The notes below the pieces were generated by a model that had not been told where the DNA came from, ran no database searches, and saw only the letters and a program-made list of their open reading frames with translations. The position numbers and the translations under genes were made by a program. DNA of 64,000 bases. Source: VAZQ01 sp963763365. Its GTDB lineage: Bacteria > Pseudomonadota > Alphaproteobacteria > Rhizobiales > Xanthobacteraceae. Location: NCBI GenBank assembly GCA_963763365.1, contig CAVXOE010000017.1, positions 124,001-188,000 on the forward strand, read 5' to 3'. Of this stretch, positions 26,686-36,696 are shown in pieces; the first letter of the stretch is position 1; the number at the start of each line of letters is the position of its first letter.

Positions 26686-26927
26686 TCGATTGCCGAGCCG
26701 TGCCCTAATAGCCCCGCTCGGGCTCCTCTCTGTCCAGTACCCCGCCGATGACGATTCCTTCTTGGATTGCTGAAGGGAACGTCTACCATAACCCTGCCCG
26801 CTCCGCACCAGTCGTATGACAAGATTGTCAATGCGACCCGGTATTTACGCGGTGTTTACGTGGGCTGCTCCGTCCATCCGTCCGATTCCGGGCTCGCGTC
26901 CTGCCCACTATCTCGACATATCTCGAC

Positions 26928-27710
26928 ATGCGCATCGCAACCTGGAACGTCAACTCGATCAAGCAAAGAATAGACCATTTGACCGCTTGGCTGACCGAGC
27001 GGCAGCCCGACATCGTCTGCCTGCAGGAAACCAAATGCGTGGACGATGCCTTTCCGCGCGAGCCGCTGGAGGCCCTCGGCTACAACGTCGCGGTGCACGG
27101 TCAGAAGGCCTTCAACGGTGTGGCGATCCTATCGAAGGTGCGATTCGACGAGGTGACGCCTCGCCTGCCGGGGGACGCGGAAGACGAGCATGCACGCTTC
27201 ATGGAGGCGGTAGTCTCGGTGGAAGGCGGAGCGGTGCGTATCGCATCGATCTATCTGCCCAACGGCAACCCGATCGATACCGAAAAATATCCTTACAAGA
27301 TCAAATGGATGGAGCGGCTTATTCGTTATGCGCATGAGCGGCTCGAACTGGAAGAGCCGTTCGTTCTGGCGGGCGATTTCAACGTCATTCCGAGCGCGGC
27401 CGACGCCCGCAATCCGCAGGCCTGGCAAAATGACGCACTCTTCCTACCGCAGACGCGCGCGAAATTTCACGCGCTCTGCAATCTGGGGCTGAGCGATGCA
27501 ATCCGCTCCGCGAGCGACGCGGATGGCGTCTACACCTTCTGGGATTACCAGGCTGGCGCCTGGCAGAAGAACAACGGGATCCGCATCGACCACCTGCTGA
27601 TGTCCCCGCAGGCAACCGACCGCTTCGTTGCCGCCGGCATCGACAAGCACGTCCGCGCCTGGGAGAAGCCGTCGGATCACGTCCCGGTCTGGGCAGACCT
27701 TGCGCTGTAG
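26928..27710 (+). CDS. xth: Exodeoxyribonuclease III
   Basis: An AP endonuclease and 3'-5' exonuclease of base excision repair. The 260-residue product begins MRIATWNVNSIKQRIDHL and shows VCLQETKCVDDAFP (metal-binding Glu), LAGDFNVIPSAADARN and the C-terminal GIRIDHLLMSP and SDHVPVWADL, the complete EEP-fold active site. It is divergent from the pump adaptor across 242 bp and convergent with the outer-membrane protein gene. Confidence 0.96.
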   Translation: MRIATWNVNSIKQRIDHLTAWLTERQPDIVCLQETKCVDDAFPREPLEALGYNVAVHGQKAFNGVAILSKVRFDEVTPRLPGDAEDEHARFMEAVVSVEGGAVRIASIYLPNGNPIDTEKYPYKIKWMERLIRYAHERLELEEPFVLAGDFNVIPSAADARNPQAWQNDALFLPQTRAKFHALCNLGLSDAIRSASDADGVYTFWDYQAGAWQKNNGIRIDHLLMSPQATDRFVAAGIDKHVRAWEKPSDHVPVWADLAL

Positions 27711-27748
27711 CCGCCGAGCGAGTTTGGCGTAGCGCTGATGGTCCGATT

Positions 27749-28498
27749 CTAGCGCCGCGGCTCGGGCTTGAAGAAGCCGTCGAGGAGCATCCAGGGCAGC
27801 TTGTAGTTCACGCCGACCCGCACCGTGTGATCGTCGGGGCGGACCCGCTGGTCGCTCTGAACGGCGACGTTCGGCGACGGGTTGAAATAGGATTTGTCCT
27901 GCAGCCCGAGGTAAAGGTATTCGACCTTCGCCGACCAATCCTGGTTGAGCTTCACCTCGACGCCAGCGCCGACGGTCCAGCCCCAGTGCCACTGCGTCTC
28001 CGAGAACTGCACGCCCGCAGGCGACGTGATGTTGTGCTGAAGGCTTGCTAACGCTCCCCCGGCCGTCGCGTAGAACAGCCAGTTGTCCTGTGCCACGCCG
28101 ATGCGGCCGCGATAGGTCGAGAGCCAGCGCTCCTTGACCTCGCTGTTGAATCCGACATTCGGGGCTAACTGGTAGGAACTGCCGTTGGCGCCGACGACAG
28201 AGGTATCACCCTCCACGCCCAGCACCCAATTACCGGTCTGGAACTGCGCCCCAGCCGTAACACCGATAAGGCCGCCGCTGAGGCTGAACCACGGCGTTTC
28301 GTCGGCTCCGGTCGTTCCATTATGGACCTTCGCGTTGCCCCAAACGCCGCCGCCCGTGATCCCGATGTAGGATCCGGTCCAGTTCATCGGCGGGGCAGGC
28401 AGCGTTTTGTAGATCGGCGCAACGCTGAGATCAGCAGCAACGGCCGGCGCCAGCATCAGAACCAGCGCAGCCATGCTTCCGCACAGCACTTTCGTCAT
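27749..28498 (-). CDS. Omp25/Omp31-like outer-membrane beta-barrel protein
   Basis: A 249-residue secreted protein with a signal peptide ending near PAVAADLSVAP and a series of alternating amphipathic strands beginning NWTGSYIGITGGGVWGNA. They include WLSTYRGRIGVAQDNWLFYATAGGALAS and end with VRVGVNYKLPWM. This is the small eight-strand porin-like barrel family abundant in Hyphomicrobiales. The last residues (LLDGFFKPEPRR) extend past the usual aromatic terminus by a few residues. Its function is structural or adhesive in relatives; no specific ligand is indicated. Confidence 0.85.
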   Translation of the reverse strand: MTKVLCGSMAALVLMLAPAVAADLSVAPIYKTLPAPPMNWTGSYIGITGGGVWGNAKVHNGTTGADETPWFSLSGGLIGVTAGAQFQTGNWVLGVEGDTSVVGANGSSYQLAPNVGFNSEVKERWLSTYRGRIGVAQDNWLFYATAGGALASLQHNITSPAGVQFSETQWHWGWTVGAGVEVKLNQDWSAKVEYLYLGLQDKSYFNPSPNVAVQSDQRVRPDDHTVRVGVNYKLPWMLLDGFFKPEPRR

Positions 28499-28630
28499 TC
28501 ATAACCTCGCCTGGGCGTTCTTGCGAACTTGCGGCGAAATATACGAACGGCATTTCAGCGAAACTATAACAGGCAAGAGGGTGTCGGCCGATTGTCCGGC
28601 AGGTGTGGCGCAGCCGCCACAGAGGGCGCT

Positions 28631-29530
28631 CTAGCGGCGCGTTTTCAGCCAATTTTCCAGATACTTATAGGCCAGCGCGCGCTCCTCGTCGGTGGCCTGC
28701 GCGAACGCGGTTCCGTAGGTATCGGTGATCCAGTTCTCGTCCGTGGTGGCGCTGTCCTTGGCGACGATCAGCCAGAACAGACCGAGTGCCGCTTGCCGCG
28801 TCACATCCTGCCCCTTGAAGAGCATGGTGCCGAGCAGAGCCTGCGCGCGGTGGTCGCCTTTATTGGCCGCGAGCCGCAGCCAGCGCGCGGCCTGGATGGC
28901 ATCCTTGGGCGCGCCTCTGCCATTGAGATAAAGCTGGCCCAATTTGAACTGCGCGTCGGAGTCGGCGAAATAAGACGCCGCGTAATAGAACATCTGGTGC
29001 GCCATGGCCGGATCGGGCGCCACCACGTTCGGAATTCCCTCGAGGTAATACTGCCCGAGCGACACGAACGCATTGGCCACGAAGCGCGCCTGCGGGGTGC
29101 CGACACTGTCGTCCGCCTGCGGGTGATTGGTGAGCTGGCGGAAATACTCGAAGGCGCGTGCCTTGTCTTTCACCACGCCCTCGCCGTCCGCATACATGCG
29201 GCCGAGTTTCCAGATGGCGACGGCGATGCCCTGGCGGGCGGCATTTTCGAGCTCGGCAACGCCCTTGTCGACGTTGCCGTCGCGCAGCGCCTGCGTACCG
29301 GAACGGAACGAGTCGTAAGGATTGACTGACCGCGGCGTCCCGCCGAGCGGCGCATTGGGTTCGGCGGCGAGCGGCGTCGCGCGGCCGAGCGTATTGACGC
29401 TGGGCGCCGGAAGCGGTGTCGAGACCGTGGCGCCTTCGGGCGTGCGCGTGCCGTCGAAGCTCACCGCCGGCGTCAGGCCGAAGGCGAGGCCGAGCAGGCC
29501 CATCGTCAGCACGAGATCAGATGTCCGCAT
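28631..29530 (-). CDS. Sel1/TPR-repeat secreted protein, ExoR-like
   Basis: A 299-residue exported protein with a signal-like N-terminus (MRTSDLVLTMGLLGLAFG) followed by Sel1-type repeats: ELENAARQGIAVAIWKLGRMYADGEGV, AFEYFRQLTNHPQADD, AMAHQMFYYAASYFAD and RWLRLAANKGDHRAQALLG. This architecture and the downstream-of-metabolic-gene position match ExoR of rhizobia, a periplasmic repressor of the ExoS/ChvI two-component system controlling exopolysaccharide and motility. The start overlaps the ilvD end by 14 bp, so it is probably co-transcribed with ilvD. Assignment as ExoR itself is inference. Confidence 0.75.
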   Translation of the reverse strand: MRTSDLVLTMGLLGLAFGLTPAVSFDGTRTPEGATVSTPLPAPSVNTLGRATPLAAEPNAPLGGTPRSVNPYDSFRSGTQALRDGNVDKGVAELENAARQGIAVAIWKLGRMYADGEGVVKDKARAFEYFRQLTNHPQADDSVGTPQARFVANAFVSLGQYYLEGIPNVVAPDPAMAHQMFYYAASYFADSDAQFKLGQLYLNGRGAPKDAIQAARWLRLAANKGDHRAQALLGTMLFKGQDVTRQAALGLFWLIVAKDSATTDENWITDTYGTAFAQATDEERALAYKYLENWLKTRR

Positions 29531-31241
29531 AGCAAACCTTCTCGGCCGCGCCGCCCGGATGGGTCACCGCGCCAGTGCGCGCCGATCCGACCTGCTGGGC
29601 GTATTTCCACAAATATCCGGACGTGAAGTCGGACGCCTTCGGCTTCCACGACTTCGCACGAGCCGCGAGTTCGGCCTTGCTGAGGTCGACCTCGAGAATT
29701 CCTTTGACGGCATCGATGGTGATGAGGTCGCCGTCGCGCACGTGCGCGATCGGGCCGCCGACGGCGGCTTCCGGACCGACATGGCCAATGCAGAATCCAC
29801 GGGTTGCGCCGGAAAAGCGCCCGTCGGTGATGAGCGCGACCTTCCCGCCCATGCCCTGTCCGTAGAGGGCCGCGGTCGTCGCCAACATCTCGCGCATCCC
29901 GGGGCCGCCTTTGGGCCCCTCGTAACGGATCACGAGCACATCGCCTTCCCTGTACTTCTTATTCTTGACGGCCGCGAAGCACGCTTCCTCCCCGTCGAAG
30001 CATCGCGCCGGACCGGAAAACTTCAAGTCCGCCATCCCGGCAACCTTAACGATCGCACCTTCCGGCGCGAGGTTGCCTCGCAACCCGACGACACCCCCGG
30101 TGGCGGAAAGGGGCTTGTCGGCGGGGCGGACCACGTCCTGGTCCTTGTTCCACTTCACCCGCTTGAGGTTCTCCGCGATCGTACGCCCCGTCACGGTGAT
30201 GCAGTCACCGTGTAGATACCCGTGATCGAGAAGCGTCCTCATCAGCAGCGGAACGCCCCCTGCCTCAAACATATCTTTGGCAACAAAACGGCCGCCGGGC
30301 TTCAAATCGGCGATATAGGGAGTCCGCCTGAAGACTTCGGCCACATCGAACAGATCGAACTTGATGCCGCATTCGTGCGCGATGGCCGGCAGGTGCAGTG
30401 CAGCATTGGTCGATCCGCCGGACGCGGAGACGACCGTTGCGGCATTTTCGAGCGCCTTGCGGGTCACGATATCGCGCGGCCGCAGTCCCGCCTTGATCAG
30501 GTCGACGATTTGCTCGCCCGCGGTCATGCAGAAAGCGTCACGGATCTCGTAGGGCGCCGGCGCGCCGGCCGAATACGGCAAGGCCAGCCCGATCGCTTCG
30601 GAGACCGTCGCCATGGTGTTGGCGGTGAACTGGGCGCCGCAGGCACCGGCCGAGGGGCACGCATTGCGCTCGAGCGTGTCGAGATCGCGGTCGGACATCT
30701 GCCCGACCGAATGCTTGCCGACCGCCTCGAACACGTCCTGAATGGTCACCGGCTGGCCCTTGAAGGTGCCGGGCAGGATCGAGCCGCCGTAGATGAAGAT
30801 CGACGGCACGTTGAGGCGGCACATCACCATCATCATGCCAGGCAGCGACTTGTCGCAGCCGGCGATCCCGACGAGGGCGTCGTAGCCGTGCCCGCGCATG
30901 GTCAATTCGACCGAGTCGGCAATGACTTCGCGCGACGGCAGCGAGGAGTACATGCCGGCATGGCCCATCGCGATGCCGTCGGTGACCGTGATGGTGCAGA
31001 ATTCGCGCGGCGTGCCGCCGGCGGCGGCGACACCCTTCTTCACCGCCTGTGCCTGGCGCATCAGCGCGATGTTGCAGGGCGCGGCCTCGTTCCAGCACGA
31101 CGCCACCCCGACGAACGGCTGGTGGATCTGCTCCGTCGTCAGACCCATCGCGTAGTAATACGAGCGATGCGGGGCCCGCGCGGGACCTTCGGTCACGTGG
31201 CGGCTGGGTAGCTTGGCCTTGAGATTGGTTTTGGCGTCCAT
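29517..31241 (-). CDS. ilvD: Dihydroxy-acid dehydratase
   Basis: An Fe-S dehydratase of valine, leucine and isoleucine synthesis. The 574-residue product has the signature GIAGCDKSLPGMMM, the cluster ligand region GSILPGTFKG and LERNACPSAGACGAQFTANTM, and the C-terminal LLITDGRFSGATRG-like motif (read here as ALITDGRFSGATRGF). The ATG at 31241 (MDAKTNLKAKL) is chosen because the preceding in-frame residues are not family-like. It is the first gene of a probable ilvD-exoR-like transcript. Confidence 0.96.
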   Translation of the reverse strand: MDAKTNLKAKLPSRHVTEGPARAPHRSYYYAMGLTTEQIHQPFVGVASCWNEAAPCNIALMRQAQAVKKGVAAAGGTPREFCTITVTDGIAMGHAGMYSSLPSREVIADSVELTMRGHGYDALVGIAGCDKSLPGMMMVMCRLNVPSIFIYGGSILPGTFKGQPVTIQDVFEAVGKHSVGQMSDRDLDTLERNACPSAGACGAQFTANTMATVSEAIGLALPYSAGAPAPYEIRDAFCMTAGEQIVDLIKAGLRPRDIVTRKALENAATVVSASGGSTNAALHLPAIAHECGIKFDLFDVAEVFRRTPYIADLKPGGRFVAKDMFEAGGVPLLMRTLLDHGYLHGDCITVTGRTIAENLKRVKWNKDQDVVRPADKPLSATGGVVGLRGNLAPEGAIVKVAGMADLKFSGPARCFDGEEACFAAVKNKKYREGDVLVIRYEGPKGGPGMREMLATTAALYGQGMGGKVALITDGRFSGATRGFCIGHVGPEAAVGGPIAHVRDGDLITIDAVKGILEVDLSKAELAARAKSWKPKASDFTSGYLWKYAQQVGSARTGAVTHPGGAAEKVCYADI

Positions 31242-31619
31242 TTGACCCGGCTGGCGCGGCGAAGCGCCGAATTGACGTTGCGTCCTTGCGACCCATCCGA
31301 TCTCGGGGAGGCGTATGGCCAAATCGCGGCGCCAAACCCCTGAGAGATCACTATGTTCCCGTCATGTTGCGCATGAGACACACGATTAACAAAGGGTTAA
31401 GACTAAATGCAACACTTTCGAATCAGAGTTAACTGCGGAGCAACCAGCCGCGGAGATTCAGGGGTCCGGCACGCGACCTGAAACGCCGTTGAGCGGCCAC
31501 TTCGGCCGCGCGAACTCGCCTGGACCCCGAAGCCGACTCGACGGATTCGAAGCTCGAATCGAAGGACGAATTCGCCCGACAACGCTCGCCACTGTTCCGC
31601 ATGACGACACTGTTCCGCA
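31242..31619. other. 378-bp intergenic region upstream of ilvD
   Basis: No gene is seen. The stretch 31365-31435 is clearly AT-richer than its surroundings and, on the ilvD strand, includes TTGCAT followed about 17 nt later by TTAATC, a possible sigma-70-type promoter for ilvD. The left end carries a tandem 18-bp repeat that reaches into the epimerase stop. No attenuator peptide or T-box was recognised. Confidence 0.35.
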
Positions 31620-31625
31620 TCACGA
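31590..31625. repeat. 18-bp tandem duplication at the 3' end of the epimerase gene
   Basis: CACTGTTCCGCATGACGA at 31590-31607 is followed by CACTGTTCCGCATCACGA at 31608-31625 (one mismatch). The second copy contains the epimerase stop codon at 31620-31622. Confidence 0.85.
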
Positions 31626-32339
31626 CAGCCGGAAATCCGGATCAAAGCCCAATTCGGTCCGCGCCTTTGCAATCGCCACCGCACCGTCGTCGTCCGCGAT
31701 GTTGTAGACGCCCGGCGCGCCACGGGTGACGGCGAGCACGGCGGCCTGCGCCGCGGCATCGACGTGCAGCGCGGGCTTGCGCGCGGCGGCGGCCGACCAG
31801 GTGCCAGGGCCATAAAGCAGCCCGTAGCGCAGCACGATGGGCTCCAGCCCCGCGGCCTCCAGCACCTGCTGCTCCATATCGGCCGCGCCCTTCACCGTCA
31901 CGGCACGGGCGGAGTCGGCAAGGTTGAGCGGATCGGTTTCCGGATGCGGCTCGCCGCCCGGTGCATAGGCAAACGCGATGCTCTGCACGATGAAACGCCG
32001 CGCACCGGCCGCCAGCGCCGCCGCGACGAGGTTGCGCGTCCCCTCGATGCGGATGCGCGCGTTGGCCGTGTAGGAGGCCGCGATCTTCGCCTCGTCGAAT
32101 TCGCGCGGCAGATCGGTGAGCTGATGGATGACGACATCGGGCCGCGCCGCGGCGAACGCAGCGGTCACCGCCGGCGCATCGAACACATCGAGCACGGCGG
32201 CCGTCGCACCTGCCCGCTCGATGTCCTTCGCGTTCGCCGCCGAGCGCGTGGCCCCGGTCACCTGATGGCCCGCGCGCACAAGCAATGGCACGAGCCGCCG
32301 GCCGATGGCGCCCGAGGCGCCTGCGAGGAAGATACGCAT
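31620..32339 (-). CDS. NAD(P)-dependent epimerase/dehydratase family protein
   Basis: A 239-residue extended short-chain dehydrogenase. The nucleotide-binding motif AGASGAIGRRLVPLLV opens the protein, followed by DVVIHQLTDLPREFD and a YxxxK-like region that is not sharply defined (YAPGGEPHPETDP). LRYGLLYGPGTW is a family landmark of nucleotide-sugar epimerases. The ATG at 32339 puts the glycine motif at the N-terminus. Its substrate is unknown. It is divergent from the HAD phosphatase gene, 155 bp away. Confidence 0.85.
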   Translation of the reverse strand: MRIFLAGASGAIGRRLVPLLVRAGHQVTGATRSAANAKDIERAGATAAVLDVFDAPAVTAAFAAARPDVVIHQLTDLPREFDEAKIAASYTANARIRIEGTRNLVAAALAAGARRFIVQSIAFAYAPGGEPHPETDPLNLADSARAVTVKGAADMEQQVLEAAGLEPIVLRYGLLYGPGTWSAAAARKPALHVDAAAQAAVLAVTRGAPGVYNIADDDGAVAIAKARTELGFDPDFRLS

Positions 32340-32506
32340 GGCCGCAATGTAGGGCGGCACATCGGGAGCGGTCGAGATCACAGCGTCCTGGCAGCCATGC
32401 GCAATCGACGAGAGTTGTCGACCGGCCCGCTGGAATAGCCGTACCCCCTGACTGCGTGCGCGCCAATCCGATACGCTGCGGGCCGTTCCGGCGCATGAGG
32501 CATCAC

Positions 32507-33544
32507 ATGCGATTTGCTCAATTGAGACGCCGCGAGTTCATGCAGTTGCTCGGCGGCGCGGCAGCCGCGTGGCCCTTAGATGTGCGGGCGCAAACGCCGA
32601 CATCGGACGGCCCCTTGCCGTCCTGGACAGAGGGAGCGGCCAAGCGGGCGATCCTCGATTTCGTGCGCGCCACGACCGACCGCGCAAGTTCGAACTACGT
32701 CCTCCCCGAAGACCGCATCGCGACGTTCGATCAGGACGGCACGATCTGGGTCGAGCAGCCGATGTACACGAACGTCGTCTACTGCCTGGATCGCGTCCCG
32801 GTAGTGGTGGCGAGACGGCCTGAACTGCGGGACATCGAACCGTTCAAGACTGTGCTCGCGGGCAACCGGGAGGCGATCGCCAAGTTGTCGTGGCCGGAAC
32901 TGGATAAGATTTTCGCCGCAACGCTGAGCGGTATGACGGTGGAGGAGTTCGACGCCGAAGCGAGGGCGTGGCTCGCAACCGCCAGGCACGCGCGCTGGAA
33001 CCGCCGCTACACCGACCTCGCCTATCAGCCGATGCTCGAAGTGCTGCGCTATCTGCGCGACAACGCCTACAAGACCTACATCGCAACCGGCAGCGGCCAG
33101 GACTTCGTGCGCGTCTATTCCGAAAGGATCTACGGCATCCCGCCCGAGCAGGTGATCGGAACCGCCGATGAAACGAAATACGGCTACGCGAAGGACGGCA
33201 AGCCGACCCTGACCAAAGAGCCCAAGGCCCTGTTCATCGATAACAACGCCGGCAAGCCGGAAGGGATTCACCTCATGGTCGGCAAGCGGCCGTACGCCGC
33301 GTTCGGCAACTCGACCGGCGACCGGCAGATGCTGGAGTGGACCGGTGCGGGAGCAGGTGCGCGGCTGAAGATGCTGGTGCTGCACGACGACGCCGCGCGC
33401 GAGTACGCGTACGGCCCCGCCGAGGGCCTGCCCGACAGCAAGGTCGGGACCTTTACCCAGGCGCTCTACGACGAGGCGAAGACGAGCGGCTGGACGGTGA
33501 TCAGCATGAAGAACGACTGGAAGCGCATCTTTGCGTTCGAGTAG
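32507..33544 (+). CDS. Tat-exported HAD-family phosphatase
   Basis: A 345-residue protein with a twin-arginine signal (LRRREFMQLLGGAAAAWPL, cleavage near VRAQ) and a HAD hydrolase core. Motif I is ATFDQDGTIWVEQP, a DxDGT active site; a Ser/Thr motif appears in YIATGSGQDF; and a late motif is GNSTGDRQMLEW. Most related proteins are annotated as phosphoserine phosphatase-like and act in the periplasm; the natural substrate is unknown. The ATG at 32507 is used; another in-frame ATG lies 12 nt upstream. It depends on the Tat system encoded at 10-12 kb (inference). Confidence 0.87.
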   Translation: MRFAQLRRREFMQLLGGAAAAWPLDVRAQTPTSDGPLPSWTEGAAKRAILDFVRATTDRASSNYVLPEDRIATFDQDGTIWVEQPMYTNVVYCLDRVPVVVARRPELRDIEPFKTVLAGNREAIAKLSWPELDKIFAATLSGMTVEEFDAEARAWLATARHARWNRRYTDLAYQPMLEVLRYLRDNAYKTYIATGSGQDFVRVYSERIYGIPPEQVIGTADETKYGYAKDGKPTLTKEPKALFIDNNAGKPEGIHLMVGKRPYAAFGNSTGDRQMLEWTGAGAGARLKMLVLHDDAAREYAYGPAEGLPDSKVGTFTQALYDEAKTSGWTVISMKNDWKRIFAFE

Positions 33545-33604
33545 CACGCGCCAAATTGAAACTGGCCGCCCTTTTGTGCCACCGGAGCGCAGGAACGACG
33601 GTCG

Positions 33605-36424
33605 CTACGCGATCGCTTTCAGCCTCGGATTGAACTTGCGAAGCAGTCCTCTGATGTCCGCTGCGGGACGGGGTGGACTGAAAAAATAGCCCTGCACCTC
33701 GGTGCATCCTTCCGCCTTCAGCCGCTCGAACTGCTCGGCCGTCTCGACACCTTCGGCTGTCGTCATGATTCCCAAGCTCGCGCCCATTGCGGCAATGGCG
33801 CGCACGATCGCGAGGCTGTCGTCGCGGTTCATCATGTCGTGCACGAACGACTTATCGATCTTGATCTTGTCGAAGGGAAATTTCTGCAGATAGGCCAGCG
33901 ACGAATAGCCGGTGCCGAAATCATCCATGGAGATTCGAATGCCGAGGCTGCGCAGTTGATGGAGTATCGCGAGGGTATTTTGGCTCTCGTGCAACAATGC
34001 CGAACTCGGTGATCTCCAGCTCCAGCCTCGACGGCGGCAGCCCGGAATTTCCCAATGCGGAAATCACGGTCGGCAGCAGATTGTTGCTCTTGAATTGAAT
34101 CGGCGAGAGATTGGTGGCGAGGCTGATGTCGTCAGGCCAGGTCGCGGCCTCGGTGCAGGCCTGTCGCAGCACCCATTCTCCAATCGGCACGATCAAGCCC
34201 GTCTCCTCCGCAAGTGGGATGAAGTCGGCCGGCGAAACGATACCCCGCTCCGGATGGTGCCACCGAAGCAGCGCCTCGAAAGCGCGGATCCGCGCGGTCT
34301 GCGCGTCGATGAGCGGCTGGTAGAACAGCTCGAATTGCCCTTCGGTGACCGCGATGCGGAGGTCGCGCTCGATCGCACGGCGCGCCTGCATCTGCGCGTC
34401 CATCTCGGCTTCGAAGAAACGGAACACGCCGCGTCCGTCGCTCTTCGCCCGACAGAGCGCTATGTCGGCGGCCTTCAAGAGCTGATTTGGATCGTTGCCA
34501 TCGATCGGCGGAATGGCAATTCCGATGCTCAGGCCGACGACGACGTGGTGGCCGTCGAGTTCGTAAGGCGCACTGATCGTCTCGATGAGCCGGGTCGCAA
34601 GGGTCGTCGCGTCGGTCGGCTGGGCAGCGCCGACCTGCACCACGGCGAATGCGTCGCCGCCGACGCGGGCGACCGTATCCGAATCGCGGACGCAGTTTCG
34701 CAGGCGGCCGGCGACGGCTTTCAGCAGCATGTCGCCAACGGGATGACCGAGCGTGTCGTTCACGCTCTTGAAGTGGTCGATATCGAGACAAAACACTGCG
34801 AGCTTCTCGTCGCGCGCGTGCTTCAAGGCGTGGTCGAGACAATCGTGGAAGAGCATCCGGTTCGGCATATCCGTCAGGACGTCGTGCCGCGCCATGTGCG
34901 AAATCTTGGCCTCGGCCCGAAGCCGCTCGGTAATGTCTTCATGGGTCGCGACCCAGCCGCCGCCTGGAATCGGATGGTTGACGACGACGATGGTGCGGCC
35001 ATCGGGCATGTGAGTCAGCCGCTCGAACGATTTGCCCTGCCGGATCGTCGCCAAGACATTTTCGAAATAGTGGTCTGGATCTTCGCCCGGCAGCGCTCCG
35101 ATCTCCTGCCGGCGCTTCAACAGGTCGCGCAGACTGCAACCCGGCTTCATGACGTCGGGCGAGAGCCCGTACATCTTGGCGTACCGGTCATTGTGCATCA
35201 TCAGCCGGCCTGAGGAATCGAACATGAGGAGACCTTGCGACATGTTCGCAACGGCCGTTCCGAAGCGCGTGTTCTGCTCGTCGAGCCGCTTGTTCGCCGC
35301 CTGGATGCGCTGCGCGTAGCGGCCAAGCGACCAGATATAGGCGGTGACCAGCGCGGTGACGAACAAGGCCGCCAGCGAGCACGGCCCAGGAGCCGAAATG
35401 GTTTGGCGTTCCCGGACCACCCGGAATGGGCGAAGCAACCACGGTCCATTGACGGTCGCCCACGGTGATGCGTTCGGAGCAATGCGGCGACGCCTCCACA
35501 TCCGCTCGCGGCAGCGGAGCGATCGCACTCTTCCGGCTGCGCGACGGATGAAAATAGATCAGCGGCTGATCTCCGGATGGCGTCGAACCGTAGAAATAGA
35601 GATCGAGCCCCGCCGGAGAAGCGCCCGCCTTGAGGATCGCTTCGATCAGGACGCCGGTTTGAAACACCCCCTGCACGAACCCGACGAGATTATTCCGCCG
35701 CGAACTCGACCGAGTCGTGCGGCAAACCCGGCCGAAAGACCGGCATCGCCATGAAGAAGCCGTTGCGGTCGCCTTCTCCGCTTCGGAGCAGAAAGGTTTC
35801 GCTGCTTGCGATGTCGCCGCTGAGGCGCGCACGATCGAGCGTCCGTTGCCGGAGGCCGCCATCCGCGATGTCAAGACCATAGAGCGGCGATCCAAGCGGC
35901 TCCGCGGAGGAATAGAACACGGGAAAATGCTCCGCCTTCTCGACGGCGGGCACCGAACTGCCATCCGTCGCTGCCGATTTGACGCGGTAGCCGGTTAGGC
36001 CTTGTGCCGCACCCTCGCGTTCGTGCGCGGCGAGCTGATCGTGGGAAACGCGCGGGAGCCACGTCATCGCGAGGATGGCGGTCTGGTCCTGCAGCAACGC
36101 GTTGGAGAAGGACTGGAACTCCTGGCGGGAAACGCTGTCATCCGCCTCGAACAGGGCGTGCAGCGCGGCAATCTTGCCGACGTATTGCCTGATGCCGCTC
36201 TGGAGCAGCAGCGCCTGATTGTTGGTACGTGCTTTGAGGTCTTCTTCCGCCAGCCGATCTTCCCGATTGACGGCCGCATACCAGGTGCCGGCGGAAAGCG
36301 CGACGCCGACGCAGGCTGCCGCAACGACGGCTGCGAGATGCCGCCGCTGCCATCGCCTTGCAGCGTGACCAATGGCGGCGGACGATTCCGCGTCTCGCCA
36401 ATGAGACAATTCCGATGACACCAT
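33605..36424 (-). pseudogene. CHASE-PAS-GGDEF-EAL c-di-GMP protein, split by three frameshifts
   Basis: One gene read in four pieces. N-terminus: a membrane helix (LAAVVAAACVGVALSAG) and a CHASE sensor domain down to HDSVE. One extra T near 35695 moves the frame to NNLVGFVQGVFQTGVLIEAIL. An extra base near 35380 leads to the second membrane helix (LFVTALVTAYIWSLGRYAQ), a PAS-like domain (MSQGLLMFDSSGRLMMHNDR) and the GGDEF domain. An extra T near 34003 then leads to the end of the EAL domain. The diguanylate cyclase signature is RVGGDAFAV, lacking the catalytic Glu, while the phosphodiesterase motifs FEALLRW, ELEITE, DDFGTGYSSL, KIDKSF and EGVET are intact. Repaired, it would be a membrane-bound c-di-GMP phosphodiesterase. 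The start is the ATG at 36424, or a GTG at 36445. Confidence 0.85.
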
Positions 36425-36696
36425 TTTCAGTCGAACTGGGTCCACGAGACATGCGTTGGACGCGCAACTTACAATAGTGAGCTTGTGTTCTGCAGGGATG
36501 CCGCGAGAGCCTAAGACAGCGCGGTATCGACGATTTCTTCGCGGAAGTGGTTAGTTGCATGTAAAATTGGAACTCCATTCCGCCCCGCCAGAACCGAGAT
36601 CCATTTGCAGATCGGGACAATGATACCTGTGCGTGTCTCGTGTCCTCTTCACTTCGCGAGCCCGCATCTGTCTCGCGCGGAACGGCACCTGACGTC

